The notes below the pieces were generated by a model. It made no database searches. It had not been told where the DNA came from and was given only the letters and a program-made list of their open reading frames with translations. From contig SUWB01000007.1 of assembly GCA_015061745.1 (NCBI GenBank), positions 1 through 64,000 of the forward strand: a DNA stretch of 64,000 nt. The letters are read 5' to 3'. Positions within the stretch are counted from its first letter, which is position 1, and every line of letters starts with the position of its first letter. Below are positions 45,007 through 53,624 of this stretch, one piece after another. Source of the stretch: Lentisphaerota bacterium (lineage in GTDB: Bacteria; Verrucomicrobiota; Lentisphaeria; Victivallales; Victivallaceae). The translations under genes were made by a program, and so were the position numbers.

Positions 45007-45552
45007 TCAGAGTTGAACGAACATTCCTCTGTAAAGTTCATCTACTTTAGAACCAAGGCCTGCCGCTTCAGCGATCTTGGCGGCAAAGGCAAAAACAGCT
45101 CCCGGGCCTTTACCGGTGACAACATTGCCTTCCCGTTCAGCCAAAGCATCGGTGTAGTGCAAGTTGCCGAGGTAACTGTCAAAGCCGGGGTACATCGTAA
45201 ATCTGTTGTCGGTCAGGACTCCTGCTTTGGCAAGAACAATGGGCGCAGCACAAATGGCTGCAGTTATCTTGCCGTTGATATGCATATCTTTGATCCAGCG
45301 GATGACCAGATCGGACTCAAGCAAATTGGTGGAACCGGGCAAACCGCCGGGCAGAATGACTCCGTCATAATCAGAAACAGACAAATCTGCAAGTTTGTGA
45401 TGAGCCGCAATGGTAAAGCTATGGGAGCCTGTCGTTTTGATGGAATCAAGTCCGGCAAATGTGACAGTTATCCCGAGCCGGGCAAGGACATCAGCAGTAC
45501 CGATGGCTTCAAGTTCTTCAAAACCGGGGGCAAGGATCATAACAAGATTCAT
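45007..45552 (-). CDS. DJ-1/PfpI-family protein
   Basis: A 181-residue flavodoxin-like protein. The nucleophile cysteine lies in the elbow AAICAAPIVLAKAG (about residue 100) and the supporting glutamate in LAPGFEELEAIG (about 15), as in DJ-1/YajL/ThiJ. It may act in protection from reactive carbonyls or as a small hydrolase. AAGGAG precedes the start. It lies 27 bp after the fumarase beta gene and before tgt. Confidence 0.9.
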   Translation of the reverse strand: MNLVMILAPGFEELEAIGTADVLARLGITVTFAGLDSIKTTGSHSFTIAAHHKLADLSVSDYDGVILPGGLPGSTNLLESDLVIRWIKDMHINGKITAAICAAPIVLAKAGVLTDNRFTMYPGFDSYLGNLHYTDALAEREGNVVTGKGPGAVFAFAAKIAEAAGLGSKVDELYRGMFVQL

Positions 45553-45578
45553 AATGAAAGCTCCTTTTGGTTACAATG

Positions 45579-46106
45579 TCACTCGTAAAGGGAATTTCCT
45601 TCGGCATCAATAGCGACGACGAGGGGGAAATCTTCAACGTAAAGTTTGTGGATCGCCTCAGTTCCCAATTCAGGAAACGCAATAACTTCGCAAGATTTGA
45701 TTTTTCTGGCGATCAAAGCTCCGGCACCGCCCGTAGCTCCGAAATAAACGGCACCAAAACGCTTCATTGCATCGACGACAGCAGCGGAACGCCCCCCTTT
45801 GCCGATCATACCGGTAAGACCGCACTTTTCAATGAGGATCGGGGAATAGGCATCCATACGTCCGCTGGTGGTGGGACCGGCACTGCCGATGGGACGGCCG
45901 GGAGGCGCAGGACAGGGCCCTACAAAATAGATGATCTGATCTTTCAGCTCCACAGGGAGCTCTTTTCCTGCTTCAAGAAGTGCCACAAGTTTTTTATGTG
46001 CGGCATCCCGACCGGTCCAGATAATGCCGGTAAGCCGGACTTCATCACCGGCCTTCAGGGTACGGGCATCTGCGGCAGTCAACGGGGTCGTAAGCTCTTT
46101 TATCAT
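45579..46106 (-). CDS. fumB: class I fumarate hydratase, beta subunit
   Basis: C-terminal half of a two-subunit class I fumarase (or L-tartrate dehydratase-type hydro-lyase), 175 residues. Visible: LTAADARTLKAGDEVRLTGI, VGPCPAPPGRPIGSAGPTTS (substrate loop), GRMDAY and GKGGRS. It interconverts fumarate and malate in the TCA or reductive branch. It overlaps the alpha subunit by 4 bp, fixing a 1:1 pair. Fumarase is more likely than tartrate dehydratase, but the sequence alone does not exclude the latter. Confidence 0.9.
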   Translation of the reverse strand: MIKELTTPLTAADARTLKAGDEVRLTGIIWTGRDAAHKKLVALLEAGKELPVELKDQIIYFVGPCPAPPGRPIGSAGPTTSGRMDAYSPILIEKCGLTGMIGKGGRSAAVVDAMKRFGAVYFGATGGAGALIARKIKSCEVIAFPELGTEAIHKLYVEDFPLVVAIDAEGNSLYE

Positions 46107-46951
46107 AAGGTCACCTCAGCGTGTCTTGCCGCATGGCAGTTGAGATTCACTGAAACAGGCAGTGAAGCAATGTGGCAGGGGAAATATTCAATGTGAACGG
46201 CAAGAGCGGTGATGTCACCGCCAAGCCCCTGAGAACCGACGCCGGTTGCATTGATCTTTTCAAGGATCTCCGCTTCAAGTTCAGCGTAACGGGGATCCGG
46301 ATTGGGGGTTCCGACTTTACGCAGCAACGCTTTTTTGGCGATCTGGGCACATTTTTCAAAAGTACCGCCGATACCGACACCGACAATAACAGGCGGGCAG
46401 GGATTGCCGCCGGCGTTTTTGACACTGTTGACCACAAAATCTACCACAGCGGCTCTGCCGTCAGAGGGCTTCATCATCTTGAGGGCACTCATATTTTCAG
46501 ATCCGCCTCCTTTGGGAGCGAGAACGATTCTGACAGAATCCCCGGGGACAGGAGTGAAATGAATGACGGCAGGCGTGTTATCTTTGGTGTTTTTACGTTC
46601 AAAGAGAGGTTCTTCCACAATGGATTTACGCAAATAATATCTTGCATAGCCCTCTCTGACACCGGCATTAATCGCCGCAGTGATCCCTTCGCCGTCCACC
46701 TGAACATTTTCACCGTATTCAACAAAGAACACGGCAAAACCGGTATCCTGACAAAGGGGCATATTTTCAGTAACGGCTATTTCCGCATTTTCCAGATATT
46801 GATTGAAAAAACTTTTTGCCAGAGGCCGGGTTTCCTTTGCTGCACAACTGCGCAGAGACTCCAACACATCTGCCGGCAGTTTCACTGCTGCTTCGCCGCA
46901 AAGGCGGCTCACAGCATCGACGACCTCCTGAAATGGAATGATTCTTTTCAT
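46103..46951 (-). CDS. fumA: class I fumarate hydratase, alpha subunit
   Basis: N-terminal, iron-sulfur half of the two-subunit enzyme, 282 residues. The three [4Fe-4S] cysteines are likely those in MPLCQDTGFAVFF, NAGGNPCPPVIVGVGIGG and an N-terminal or distal Cys; the GGGSENMS loop and GLGGDITALAVHIEYFPCHI are typical. Such oxygen-sensitive fumarases suit an anaerobe. One of the three CATG sites in the window lies near its C-terminus (Cys-His-Ala). It follows the Na/Pi gene by 16 bp. Confidence 0.92.
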   Translation of the reverse strand: MKRIIPFQEVVDAVSRLCGEAAVKLPADVLESLRSCAAKETRPLAKSFFNQYLENAEIAVTENMPLCQDTGFAVFFVEYGENVQVDGEGITAAINAGVREGYARYYLRKSIVEEPLFERKNTKDNTPAVIHFTPVPGDSVRIVLAPKGGGSENMSALKMMKPSDGRAAVVDFVVNSVKNAGGNPCPPVIVGVGIGGTFEKCAQIAKKALLRKVGTPNPDPRYAELEAEILEKINATGVGSQGLGGDITALAVHIEYFPCHIASLPVSVNLNCHAARHAEVTL

Positions 46952-46967
46952 TCAGAGTTCCTTTGTA

Positions 46968-49385
46968 TTACAAATTGACATAATGTTTTCTGATTTCCGG
47001 TGAACGCTCTGCAATATTGGCCAAACGGTCGGCGATCTTGACGATCTCACCCAGCAGCTCAATGAAAATGACACCGCAGGCTGCCGTACAGGAACCTTTG
47101 CGGAGACGTTCAATGTGTTCTGCCTCAAATTCGTCAGCCAAAGCGTGGATCTTATTGAGACGCTGTTCCAGTATAACTGAAGATATCTGATCTTTTCCGG
47201 CAAGTCCTGCGACTACCTGTTCAGAGAGTTCTTCCACGTGTTTCCAGAGTTTTTTGACCTCTTTTCTGGCGGTTTCAGAAAGTTTTTTATCCTGTTTGAC
47301 CATTCTGTCGTTAAGCTGCAGTATGATTTCACAGTGGTCGGCGATCCTTTCGGCGTCATTGGTACAGTGCATCAGCAGAGGGATCATCTGGGCCTGAGGC
47401 TCCACCAGACGTTTTCTGGTCAGCTGCACCAGATAAGCTGTCACATCGGACTGCATCTGGTCGATATGGCTTTCTTCTTCAGCAAGCTGCTCATACTTTT
47501 TTTCATCCACATCCGCAGAAAGAAAGTGGTCATTAACGGCCCGGTTCACCATACTCCAGGCACCACCGACCATTTCTTCAAGGGCTTTGGAAGTAAGTTT
47601 CAAAGCGACAGAAGGCGTGTTCAGCAAAGCCGGTTCCAGCAGGGTCGTTCTCACTTCATCCCGAAGGGGGATCAGCCAGGTACAGAGAGAAGCAAACTGC
47701 TTGGCCAAAGGCAGCAAAAGCAACGCAACGGCAATGTTGAAGATCGTGTGAAACATTGCAATGTGCCGTTCCAGATTCTGAGGAACTTCGGCAAATGCAT
47801 TACCGGGAGTAAAAGAATTGACAAGATAAAGGAAAGAAGGATATCCTTTGTAAGGAATGTAACAAATTGCAACAACGATAACGGCTCCAAGCACATTAAA
47901 AAGCGTATGTGCAAGAGCAGCCTGCTTGGCAACCCGGTTGGCATTGAGAGCTCCCAATTGAGCGGTAACAGTTGTTCCGATATTGGAACCGATCAGCAGC
48001 GGAACTGCAGTGTAAAAGTTCACCAGCTGTCCCGCCGCAAGAGCGAGGACGATTCCTGTAAATGCGGAGCTGGACTGCAATATCATCGTCATAACAATTC
48101 CTATGATCGCAGCACCAATAACTGATCCCAAAGGCATCAGAGAACTGCCATTGACGGGAGCACAATCAAAGAGACTGAAAAACATTCTGAAAGAGGACAT
48201 TTCACCCAGCAATTTCAGTTCACTGCTCATCATCTGCATACCAAAGAAAAGCAAACCGAACCCCAGCAATACAGTTCCCCAGGCATTGACGGTACGTTTC
48301 TTACTCAATGTCAGAAAGAATCCCACTGCAATACAGGGCAACGCCAGTCCGGAAAGATTGAAAGAGATGATCTGGGCCGTGATCGTCGTACCGATGTTGG
48401 CTCCGAAAATGATTCCCATTGACTGAACAAGGGTCAAAAGTCCGGCATTGATAAAACCGATGACCATAACAGTGGTCGCAGAGCTGGACTGAATAATTGC
48501 GGTAACGACCGTTCCGGCAAGCAAGGCGGAAACACGGTTGCTGGTGAAATAGGAAAGTATTTTACGCATATTTTCACCGGCAGCCAACCTGATCCCGTCA
48601 CTCATCATACACATACCCAGCAGAAAGAATGCAAGACCGCCCGTTACACAAAGAATGACTGACCACAAGTCAATAGCCTGAAGCTCAATCTTGATGTCAG
48701 AAAACCTGATTTCATCTGCGGCATTCCCTGCCGAAACAAGAATATTATAGCACCCTGTTTTTTTCCCCATCTTAACAAAGGTGGAGGCAATACCTTTGCT
48801 GTCTGTAACTGCTTGAGGAGTCATTATCTGGGCAGTGGGCTCCACACCTTCAACCGTATTGGCAAAACGGAACCGGACGGGGATGCCAGGGACACCTTTA
48901 CCGTGACGGGTGATCTTGACAACAAGGGGGGCATCAGAGGTGCTGCCGGTAAAATATTCAGCATTGGCCCCACTTATTTCAAGACCTGAAAACACTCTGG
49001 TCGTCAATTTGTGCTCCTCTGCCCCCAGAGGGACGATTTCGATCAGCTGCTCACCGATCGTTTCAGGAAATGTCAATTTGGCTTCGGCCATACCGCCTGC
49101 ATCAGCAACCGCAGTTACGGGAGTGATCTTGATTTTTGCGCTGTCTGGACTCTTGAAAAGGACTTTTGTCCCGGGAACAGGCAGCAAAGAGGATTTTCCA
49201 AAGAGATTCCGGGGGCTTTGTCCTGTTATGTGCACCCGCAATGGAACTGACATCTTGCCGTCCGGCTGAAGACATTGCTCATTGCCGCCGACGATTTTGA
49301 CCTGAGAGATCTTGTCTGCACTGTTTTTGCCGCATCCTGATACGAATATCAGCAACATCAGCAGGAGAAAATAGAAATAACGCAT
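46968..49385 (-). CDS. lipoprotein-Ig-Na/Pi cotransporter-PhoU fusion
   Basis: An 805-residue fusion. It starts with a lipoprotein signal (LIFVSGC, Cys about 18), followed by about 210 residues of two invasin-type Ig-like domains (ADAGGMAEAKLTFPETIGEQ; TDSKGIASTFVKMGKKTGCY). Residues 235-570 are a Na/Pi cotransporter core with the paired QSSSATT and QSSSAFTG repeats. The end (about 600-790) is a PhoU-like helical bundle. Cores with PhoU tails (NptA/YjbB type) are known; Ig domains in front with a lipobox are not usual. If lipidated, the N-terminus would be periplasmic. Likely exports or imports phosphate. GAGG precedes the start. Confidence 0.88.
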   Translation of the reverse strand: MRYFYFLLLMLLIFVSGCGKNSADKISQVKIVGGNEQCLQPDGKMSVPLRVHITGQSPRNLFGKSSLLPVPGTKVLFKSPDSAKIKITPVTAVADAGGMAEAKLTFPETIGEQLIEIVPLGAEEHKLTTRVFSGLEISGANAEYFTGSTSDAPLVVKITRHGKGVPGIPVRFRFANTVEGVEPTAQIMTPQAVTDSKGIASTFVKMGKKTGCYNILVSAGNAADEIRFSDIKIELQAIDLWSVILCVTGGLAFFLLGMCMMSDGIRLAAGENMRKILSYFTSNRVSALLAGTVVTAIIQSSSATTVMVIGFINAGLLTLVQSMGIIFGANIGTTITAQIISFNLSGLALPCIAVGFFLTLSKKRTVNAWGTVLLGFGLLFFGMQMMSSELKLLGEMSSFRMFFSLFDCAPVNGSSLMPLGSVIGAAIIGIVMTMILQSSSAFTGIVLALAAGQLVNFYTAVPLLIGSNIGTTVTAQLGALNANRVAKQAALAHTLFNVLGAVIVVAICYIPYKGYPSFLYLVNSFTPGNAFAEVPQNLERHIAMFHTIFNIAVALLLLPLAKQFASLCTWLIPLRDEVRTTLLEPALLNTPSVALKLTSKALEEMVGGAWSMVNRAVNDHFLSADVDEKKYEQLAEEESHIDQMQSDVTAYLVQLTRKRLVEPQAQMIPLLMHCTNDAERIADHCEIILQLNDRMVKQDKKLSETARKEVKKLWKHVEELSEQVVAGLAGKDQISSVILEQRLNKIHALADEFEAEHIERLRKGSCTAACGVIFIELLGEIVKIADRLANIAERSPEIRKHYVNL

Positions 49386-49471
49386 AACGCCTCAGAGTTT
49401 AAGAATTGACACTTGCTTTTTACTGACTCCCCCGGCATGCCGGAAAGTTTTACAGAAAAATTCCTGTGCTT

Positions 49472-49500
49472 AATATAGCACAGATTTCCGCTTTTTTCAA
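49472..49500 (-). promoter_or_regulatory. promoter of the Na/Pi-fumarase-tgt operon (TTGAAA-N17-TATATT)
   Basis: Minus-strand -35 TTGAAA, which overlaps the stop codon of the ROK gene, and -10 TATATT with 17 nt between. The leader of about 80 nt contains CCGGCATGCCGG, a 12-bp palindrome and one of only three CATG sites. Confidence 0.72.
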
Positions 49501-50465
49501 TGCTCTTTCAGGTAATTGAGTGCAGCTGCAATACCGGCATAGGCTCCAATATTACGCTTGAGTTCACTGGAAACGATCTGACAGGCTTCACGGGGTTCAT
49601 CCCAGCAGAAGCGGGGCAGATATTTGAGGATCGGATCTGTGTAAAGCTCCCCGATAGCCCAGGCCATAGTGCCGAGGATCAGTTTTTCAGGATTGAAGGC
49701 GTTGATAAAAAGTCCGAATGCCTGAGCATTGCGCAAAGACATTTCATCCCACAGAGCCAGAGCATAAGCATCTCCGGCACGGACGGCCTTTTCAAGAACG
49801 ATCATATCGATTTTTTCGACTTCGCCGTTGACGATCTGCATAATCATACTGTCAGGCTTGTCTTTGAGTTCTTCCTGCATCCGGAGTGCCAGTGCACGGC
49901 CGCCGCAGTAGGCTTCGTAACATCCCTTCTGACCGCAGCCGCACTGACGGCCGTCAAGCTGCACACAGATATGGCCCAATTCTCCGGCACTGAGAGCCTT
50001 GCCGCCCCGGACAAGATTGTTGGAACAAACCAGACCGCCGCCGATACCGGTACTCATTGTCAGATAGATAAAATCACGGCAGTTGCGTCCGGCTCCGAAA
50101 AACCACTCTGCCAGAGCTCCGCAATTGGCATCATTTTCAAAACATCCGGGGATGCCGAGCTGGCTCTGCAAGTAACTCAACACCGGAACATTACGCCATT
50201 TGGGGTTGTTGGGAGGGGCGATCATAATTCCTCTGAGTGCATCAGCAGGGAAGGGCGCAGAAATGCCGAATGCCGGACAATCTGAAACCTTGACTCCGTT
50301 TTCGGCACACAGCCTTTGGGCTTCAGAAACCATCAGAGGCAGAATATCATTGGGATCGGTATTGACATTGTCGATTTTTGCCATTCCGAGAATAGTTCCT
50401 TTTTCATCTCCCAAACCGATTCCGATCTTGGTTCCGCCGATATCAAAGCCGATTACTGTTGTCAT
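49497..50465 (-). CDS. ROK-family sugar kinase
   Basis: Probably phosphorylates glucose, an N-acetylated amino sugar or a similar hexose. The 322 residues have the ATP loop GFDIGGTKIGIGLGD, the substrate Asp in FENDANCGALAEW, and the zinc motif GHICVQLDGRQCGCGQKGCYEAY. No helix-turn-helix is present, so it is a kinase rather than a repressor. It is divergent from exbB, and promoters overlap in the 161-bp gap. Confidence 0.92.
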   Translation of the reverse strand: MTTVIGFDIGGTKIGIGLGDEKGTILGMAKIDNVNTDPNDILPLMVSEAQRLCAENGVKVSDCPAFGISAPFPADALRGIMIAPPNNPKWRNVPVLSYLQSQLGIPGCFENDANCGALAEWFFGAGRNCRDFIYLTMSTGIGGGLVCSNNLVRGGKALSAGELGHICVQLDGRQCGCGQKGCYEAYCGGRALALRMQEELKDKPDSMIMQIVNGEVEKIDMIVLEKAVRAGDAYALALWDEMSLRNAQAFGLFINAFNPEKLILGTMAWAIGELYTDPILKYLPRFCWDEPREACQIVSSELKRNIGAYAGIAAALNYLKEH

Positions 50466-50500
50466 AAATAAAAAATCTCCATTTTTTTTACATATTGCAC

Positions 50501-50528
50501 TTGCAGAATATAATACCGGAACTATATT
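50501..50528 (+). promoter_or_regulatory. exbB-exbD-tonB promoter (TTGCAG-N16-TATATT)
   Basis: -35 TTGCAG and -10 TATATT with 16 nt between, leaving a leader of about 92 nt before the AAGGAGG-preceded start. Confidence 0.6.
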
Positions 50529-50535
50529 TTATAAA
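50507..50535 (-). promoter_or_regulatory. possible ROK gene promoter (TTTATA-N17-TATATT)
   Basis: Minus-strand TATATT with a weak -35 TTTATA at 17 nt, overlapping the exbB promoter head-on. The weak -35 lowers confidence. Confidence 0.4.
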
Positions 50536-50626
50536 GTGCAAATCGTGTTTTTTTTCATTTTTTTTTCCGAAAAAAATATTTTTATCTCAATAACGAGCCG
50601 TTTTTTATTCAAGGAGGATCGGATTT

Positions 50627-51373
50627 ATGAATTTTTTACTGCCCCTTGCCGCCGCAACACCCGGAGTCTATTATGCTTTCCAGCACAGTGATTCTGTGGG
50701 AAAAGGTATTGTGCTGCTGCTGCTGATCAGTTCCAGTATCACTTGGACTGTAATGGTTGATAAAGGTCTTGTTTTACGCAGAGCCAAGATGCTTTCCCGC
50801 CGTTTTCTTTACAAATTCCGTGCTCATCAGGGAGCCATTGCATCTGCGACCTTGAGCAGAGAAAAAAACAACAGCCCCATAGGAGAACTTTACGCAGCCG
50901 GAGTTGACAAGCTCAACGAATTTTATGAACAGAGTTCCTTTAACTGTGACCCCAGATTGCGGGGAACGGTCAAACTTTCAGAAGCTCAGCTCAGTGCCAT
51001 TGAGGCCGTACTGGAAAGGGAAGTGTCCCACCAGATCGAACAGCTTGAAACCCGCATCGGGATGCTGGGAACGATGGTGAGTTTGAGTCCCTTCCTCGGT
51101 CTTTTCGGTACCGTCTGGGGAGTTATGATGGCTTTCTGCGGCATTGCCCTTGCCGGAAAACCTGACTTTTTTGCCCTTGCCCCCGGTGTGGCCGGTGCTT
51201 TGCTGACCACTGTTGCCGGATTGGTCGTCGCTATTCCCTCTCTGGTCGGATACAATATGCTCAACGGAACGATTCGCCACTTGACCAATATGATGGATAA
51301 CTTCACTGAGGAGTTTATGGTCCGGCTTAAACTTGAACAGCTTGAACTTGAGCAATCAAATCAGGAGCAATAA
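50627..51373 (+). CDS. exbB: MotA/TolQ/ExbB proton channel family protein
   Basis: Inner-membrane proton channel subunit energising TonB or TolA. The 248 residues have an N-terminal membrane helix (about 23-43), a cytoplasmic part, and two more helices around TMVSLSPFLGLFGTVWGVMM and GVAGALLTTVAGLVVAIPSL, which hold the conserved TolQ/ExbB signature. AAGGAGG precedes the start. It is the first gene of a three-gene set with exbD and tonB. Confidence 0.93.
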   Translation: MNFLLPLAAATPGVYYAFQHSDSVGKGIVLLLLISSSITWTVMVDKGLVLRRAKMLSRRFLYKFRAHQGAIASATLSREKNNSPIGELYAAGVDKLNEFYEQSSFNCDPRLRGTVKLSEAQLSAIEAVLEREVSHQIEQLETRIGMLGTMVSLSPFLGLFGTVWGVMMAFCGIALAGKPDFFALAPGVAGALLTTVAGLVVAIPSLVGYNMLNGTIRHLTNMMDNFTEEFMVRLKLEQLELEQSNQEQ

Positions 51374-51376
51374 ATT

Positions 51377-51787
51377 ATGCGCCGCCGACGTGACCGTACG
51401 CGGGATTCCATTGACGAGATCAATGTGACTCCTTTGCTGGACCTGACTTTTCTGCTGCTCATTGCCTTTATGATCACAATGCCCCTGATGGAATATGGCA
51501 CTCAGGTAACGCCTCCTGAAATGAACAGTGCAGAACTTCCCGACAATAATTTCAAAAGTGTTTCTCTGACTGGAAAGGGAACGATCCTCATTGACAATGA
51601 ACCCGTTACTCCGGAAGAACTCCTCAGCAAACTCAAAAATTTGAAACAGGACAATCCGAAACTTCAATTGCTGCTCCGGGCCGACGGCAGCTGTTCCTAT
51701 AAAGATGTCATCGGCCTTATGGCCAAGATCCGTAATGGCGGCTTTACAGACATTACTCTGGTGACTCAGGGGGAAAGTTCTAAATGA
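51377..51787 (+). CDS. exbD: ExbD/TolR family protein
   Basis: Partner of ExbB, 136 residues. It has a short basic start (MRRRRDRTRD), the conserved INVTPLLDLTFLLLIAFMI membrane helix containing the channel Asp (PLLDLTF), and a periplasmic domain ending in GFTDITLVTQ. It lies 3 bp after exbB and overlaps tonB by 4 bp. Confidence 0.94.
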   Translation: MRRRRDRTRDSIDEINVTPLLDLTFLLLIAFMITMPLMEYGTQVTPPEMNSAELPDNNFKSVSLTGKGTILIDNEPVTPEELLSKLKNLKQDNPKLQLLLRADGSCSYKDVIGLMAKIRNGGFTDITLVTQGESSK

Positions 51788-52704
51788 AACACCGTTCTTC
51801 GGGGGCAGTATCTTCAGCATCAAGGCGGGGCGTGACCTTTTTTCTGGTTGCACTTCTGCATTTGTGTGCCGTTTTCGGCCCGCTGATGTTCTGGGATATG
51901 TTGAACAAGAGAACCCCCAAAGAAAATGCTTTCAGAGTCAAGATCGGTGCTGCCGAACTTTCCAAAGGACCGGATGTCGGAATGCCGGAACGGAAATTGC
52001 CGCAACCGCCCCCTCCGGAACCGCTGCTCCCGCCTGCGCCCCAAACGCCAAAACAGGTTGCGGAACCCAAGCTCCCAGTGGTAAAACCCAAACCCCAACC
52101 GAAACCCAAAACCAAACCTAAGCCGAAATCAAAGCCTGCCCCCAAAGCCAAACCAAAGCCCAAAGTCACAAAAAAGAAAACGCCTCCGAAAAAGAAAATT
52201 TCAGAACCAAAACTCGTAAAACGCCCGGTAAAGCCGCCGAAAAAAACGGTAAAACCGGTTCCCAAAAAGAAAACGCCCCAAAAGCGGAAAAACAATATGG
52301 ATGATGTTTTTCAGGATAATACTCCTGTGAATATCAATCCCAGAGTGCCGGTTGGAAATCGTAACCGCAGCCAGAAATATGCGCCGAAACAGGATAATAA
52401 GACTCCCGGCGGCGGCAGAAAAGTTGACGAAGCGGCATTCCAGCGTTATGGAAAAAATGTTGAAAATTACATTTATTCCCGTTGGGCTGAGCCCCCCAGA
52501 GCATTGCTCCGTGGGGAATTTCCGGAAACTGTGATCGAAATAACCATTGCCGCCAACGGCCGGGTCCAGTCTGCAAAAGTCATCCGTGCCAGCGGCAACC
52601 GGGCAATGGAAGATTCTGTACAGGCTCTACTTTCGCAGCTTGATCTGCTGCCCCGTCCGCCTGACGGCAGGATCACGTTTCAAATCACCTTGAAAACCCG
52701 CTGA
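51784..52704 (+). CDS. tonB: TonB/TolA-like energy transducer
   Basis: Spans the periplasm to energise outer-membrane receptors. The 306 residues have one N-terminal helix (about 18-36), then a Pro/Lys-rich stretch of about 125 residues (KPKPQPKPKTKPKPKSKPAP is typical) and a C-terminal TonB-like domain from about 220 (YSRWAEPPRALLRGEFPETV, then a GRVQSAKVIRASGNRAMEDS block). TolA is an alternative name, but the proline-rich linker favours TonB. No outer-membrane receptor gene is in the window. Confidence 0.88.
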   Translation: MKHRSSGAVSSASRRGVTFFLVALLHLCAVFGPLMFWDMLNKRTPKENAFRVKIGAAELSKGPDVGMPERKLPQPPPPEPLLPPAPQTPKQVAEPKLPVVKPKPQPKPKTKPKPKSKPAPKAKPKPKVTKKKTPPKKKISEPKLVKRPVKPPKKTVKPVPKKKTPQKRKNNMDDVFQDNTPVNINPRVPVGNRNRSQKYAPKQDNKTPGGGRKVDEAAFQRYGKNVENYIYSRWAEPPRALLRGEFPETVIEITIAANGRVQSAKVIRASGNRAMEDSVQALLSQLDLLPRPPDGRITFQITLKTR

Positions 52705-52728
52705 TAAACCTCCTTTCAGTCGGGTTTT
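52693..52728 (+). terminator. terminator at the end of tonB
   Basis: AAAACCCG-CTGA pairs with TCAG-(T)-CGGGTTTT over 12 bp with one bulge; the tonB stop codon lies in the stem. The T-run is only four, so strength is uncertain. Confidence 0.5.
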
Positions 52729-52731
52729 GTG

Positions 52732-52760
52732 TTGAATTAAACCCTTTGTGAGTGTATATT
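52732..52760 (+). promoter_or_regulatory. promoter of the ymdB-ribBA-RNB operon (TTGAAT-N17-TATATT)
   Basis: -35 TTGAAT and -10 TATATT with 17 nt between, 53 nt before the start. Confidence 0.74.
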
Positions 52761-52813
52761 ATACAAGTGTCCGCAGCAGCGGACCATTTTCAACCAATGC
52801 GGAAAAGTGTAAT

Positions 52814-53602
52814 ATGAATTTGATTTTTTTGGGAGACGTGGTCGGAAAAGGCGGCAGAAATGCCGTTACACGAATACTGCCTGAACTGAAACGGGAATTC
52901 AATGCCCAGTTTGCCGTGGTCAACGGCGAAAACTCTGCCGCCGGAGCCGGATTGAGTGCTTCGTGCGTCAAAGAGCTTCTGACTGTTGCGGAAGTCGTCA
53001 CCGGCGGAGATCATACCTGGGATCAAAAAGAGTTTCCCAGAGAAATCGTTGCTCTTGACCGGATGGTGAGACCGGCAAATTTTTCCGTCCGGCATCCGGG
53101 AAAGGGAATGGGGATTTTTCAACATCCCGGCAGCGGAGAAGTCGCTGTTATTTCTCTTGTAGGCAAAGTTTTTATGAAAGATTCTGCCTACTGTCCCTTT
53201 GAAACCGTTGAAAAACTGCTGGCACAGGTCCCTTCAAGAGTCAAAACGATCGTTGTTGATTTCCACGCGGAAGCGACCAGCGAAAAACTTGCGATGGGAC
53301 ACTTCCTCGATGGAAAAGTGACCGCTGTTTTCGGCACCCATACCCACGTTCAAACAGCCGATGCAAAAGTTTTGCCCGGTGGAACAGCCTATATCACAGA
53401 CGCAGGAATGTGCGGCGCAGATGCAAGTGTATTAGGCAGGGAGATACCCGCTGTTTTGGAAAAGTTCACCATCGGCCTGCCCAACAGGCTGCCGGTGGTC
53501 GAAAAAGGCACTTTCCGGGTCGACGGTGCCGCTGTTTCTTATGACCATTTAACCGGAAAAGCTTTGAAGATCACTCCCTTTTCCCGGCTGATTGAAATTT
53601 AA
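52814..53602 (+). CDS. ymdB: YmdB-type metallophosphoesterase (TIGR00282)
   Basis: Binuclear phosphodiesterase, 262 residues; homologs hydrolyse cyclic nucleotides. Motifs: FLGDVVGKGGR, VVNGENSAAGAGLS, TGGDHTWDQKE (GNH/D box), DFHAEATSEK and FGTHTHVQTAD. The start is placed at MNLIF, since the track's longer start would cross the promoter. It leads the operon with ribBA and the RNB-type nuclease. Confidence 0.93.
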   Translation: MNLIFLGDVVGKGGRNAVTRILPELKREFNAQFAVVNGENSAAGAGLSASCVKELLTVAEVVTGGDHTWDQKEFPREIVALDRMVRPANFSVRHPGKGMGIFQHPGSGEVAVISLVGKVFMKDSAYCPFETVEKLLAQVPSRVKTIVVDFHAEATSEKLAMGHFLDGKVTAVFGTHTHVQTADAKVLPGGTAYITDAGMCGADASVLGREIPAVLEKFTIGLPNRLPVVEKGTFRVDGAAVSYDHLTGKALKITPFSRLIEI

Positions 53603-53624
53603 TTCTTTGTGAAGGAGTTTTTTT

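Noticed and set aside
52020-52300. Repetitive K/P-rich codons
   Set aside because: Explained by the periplasm-spanning linker of TonB; not a DNA repeat or CRISPR.
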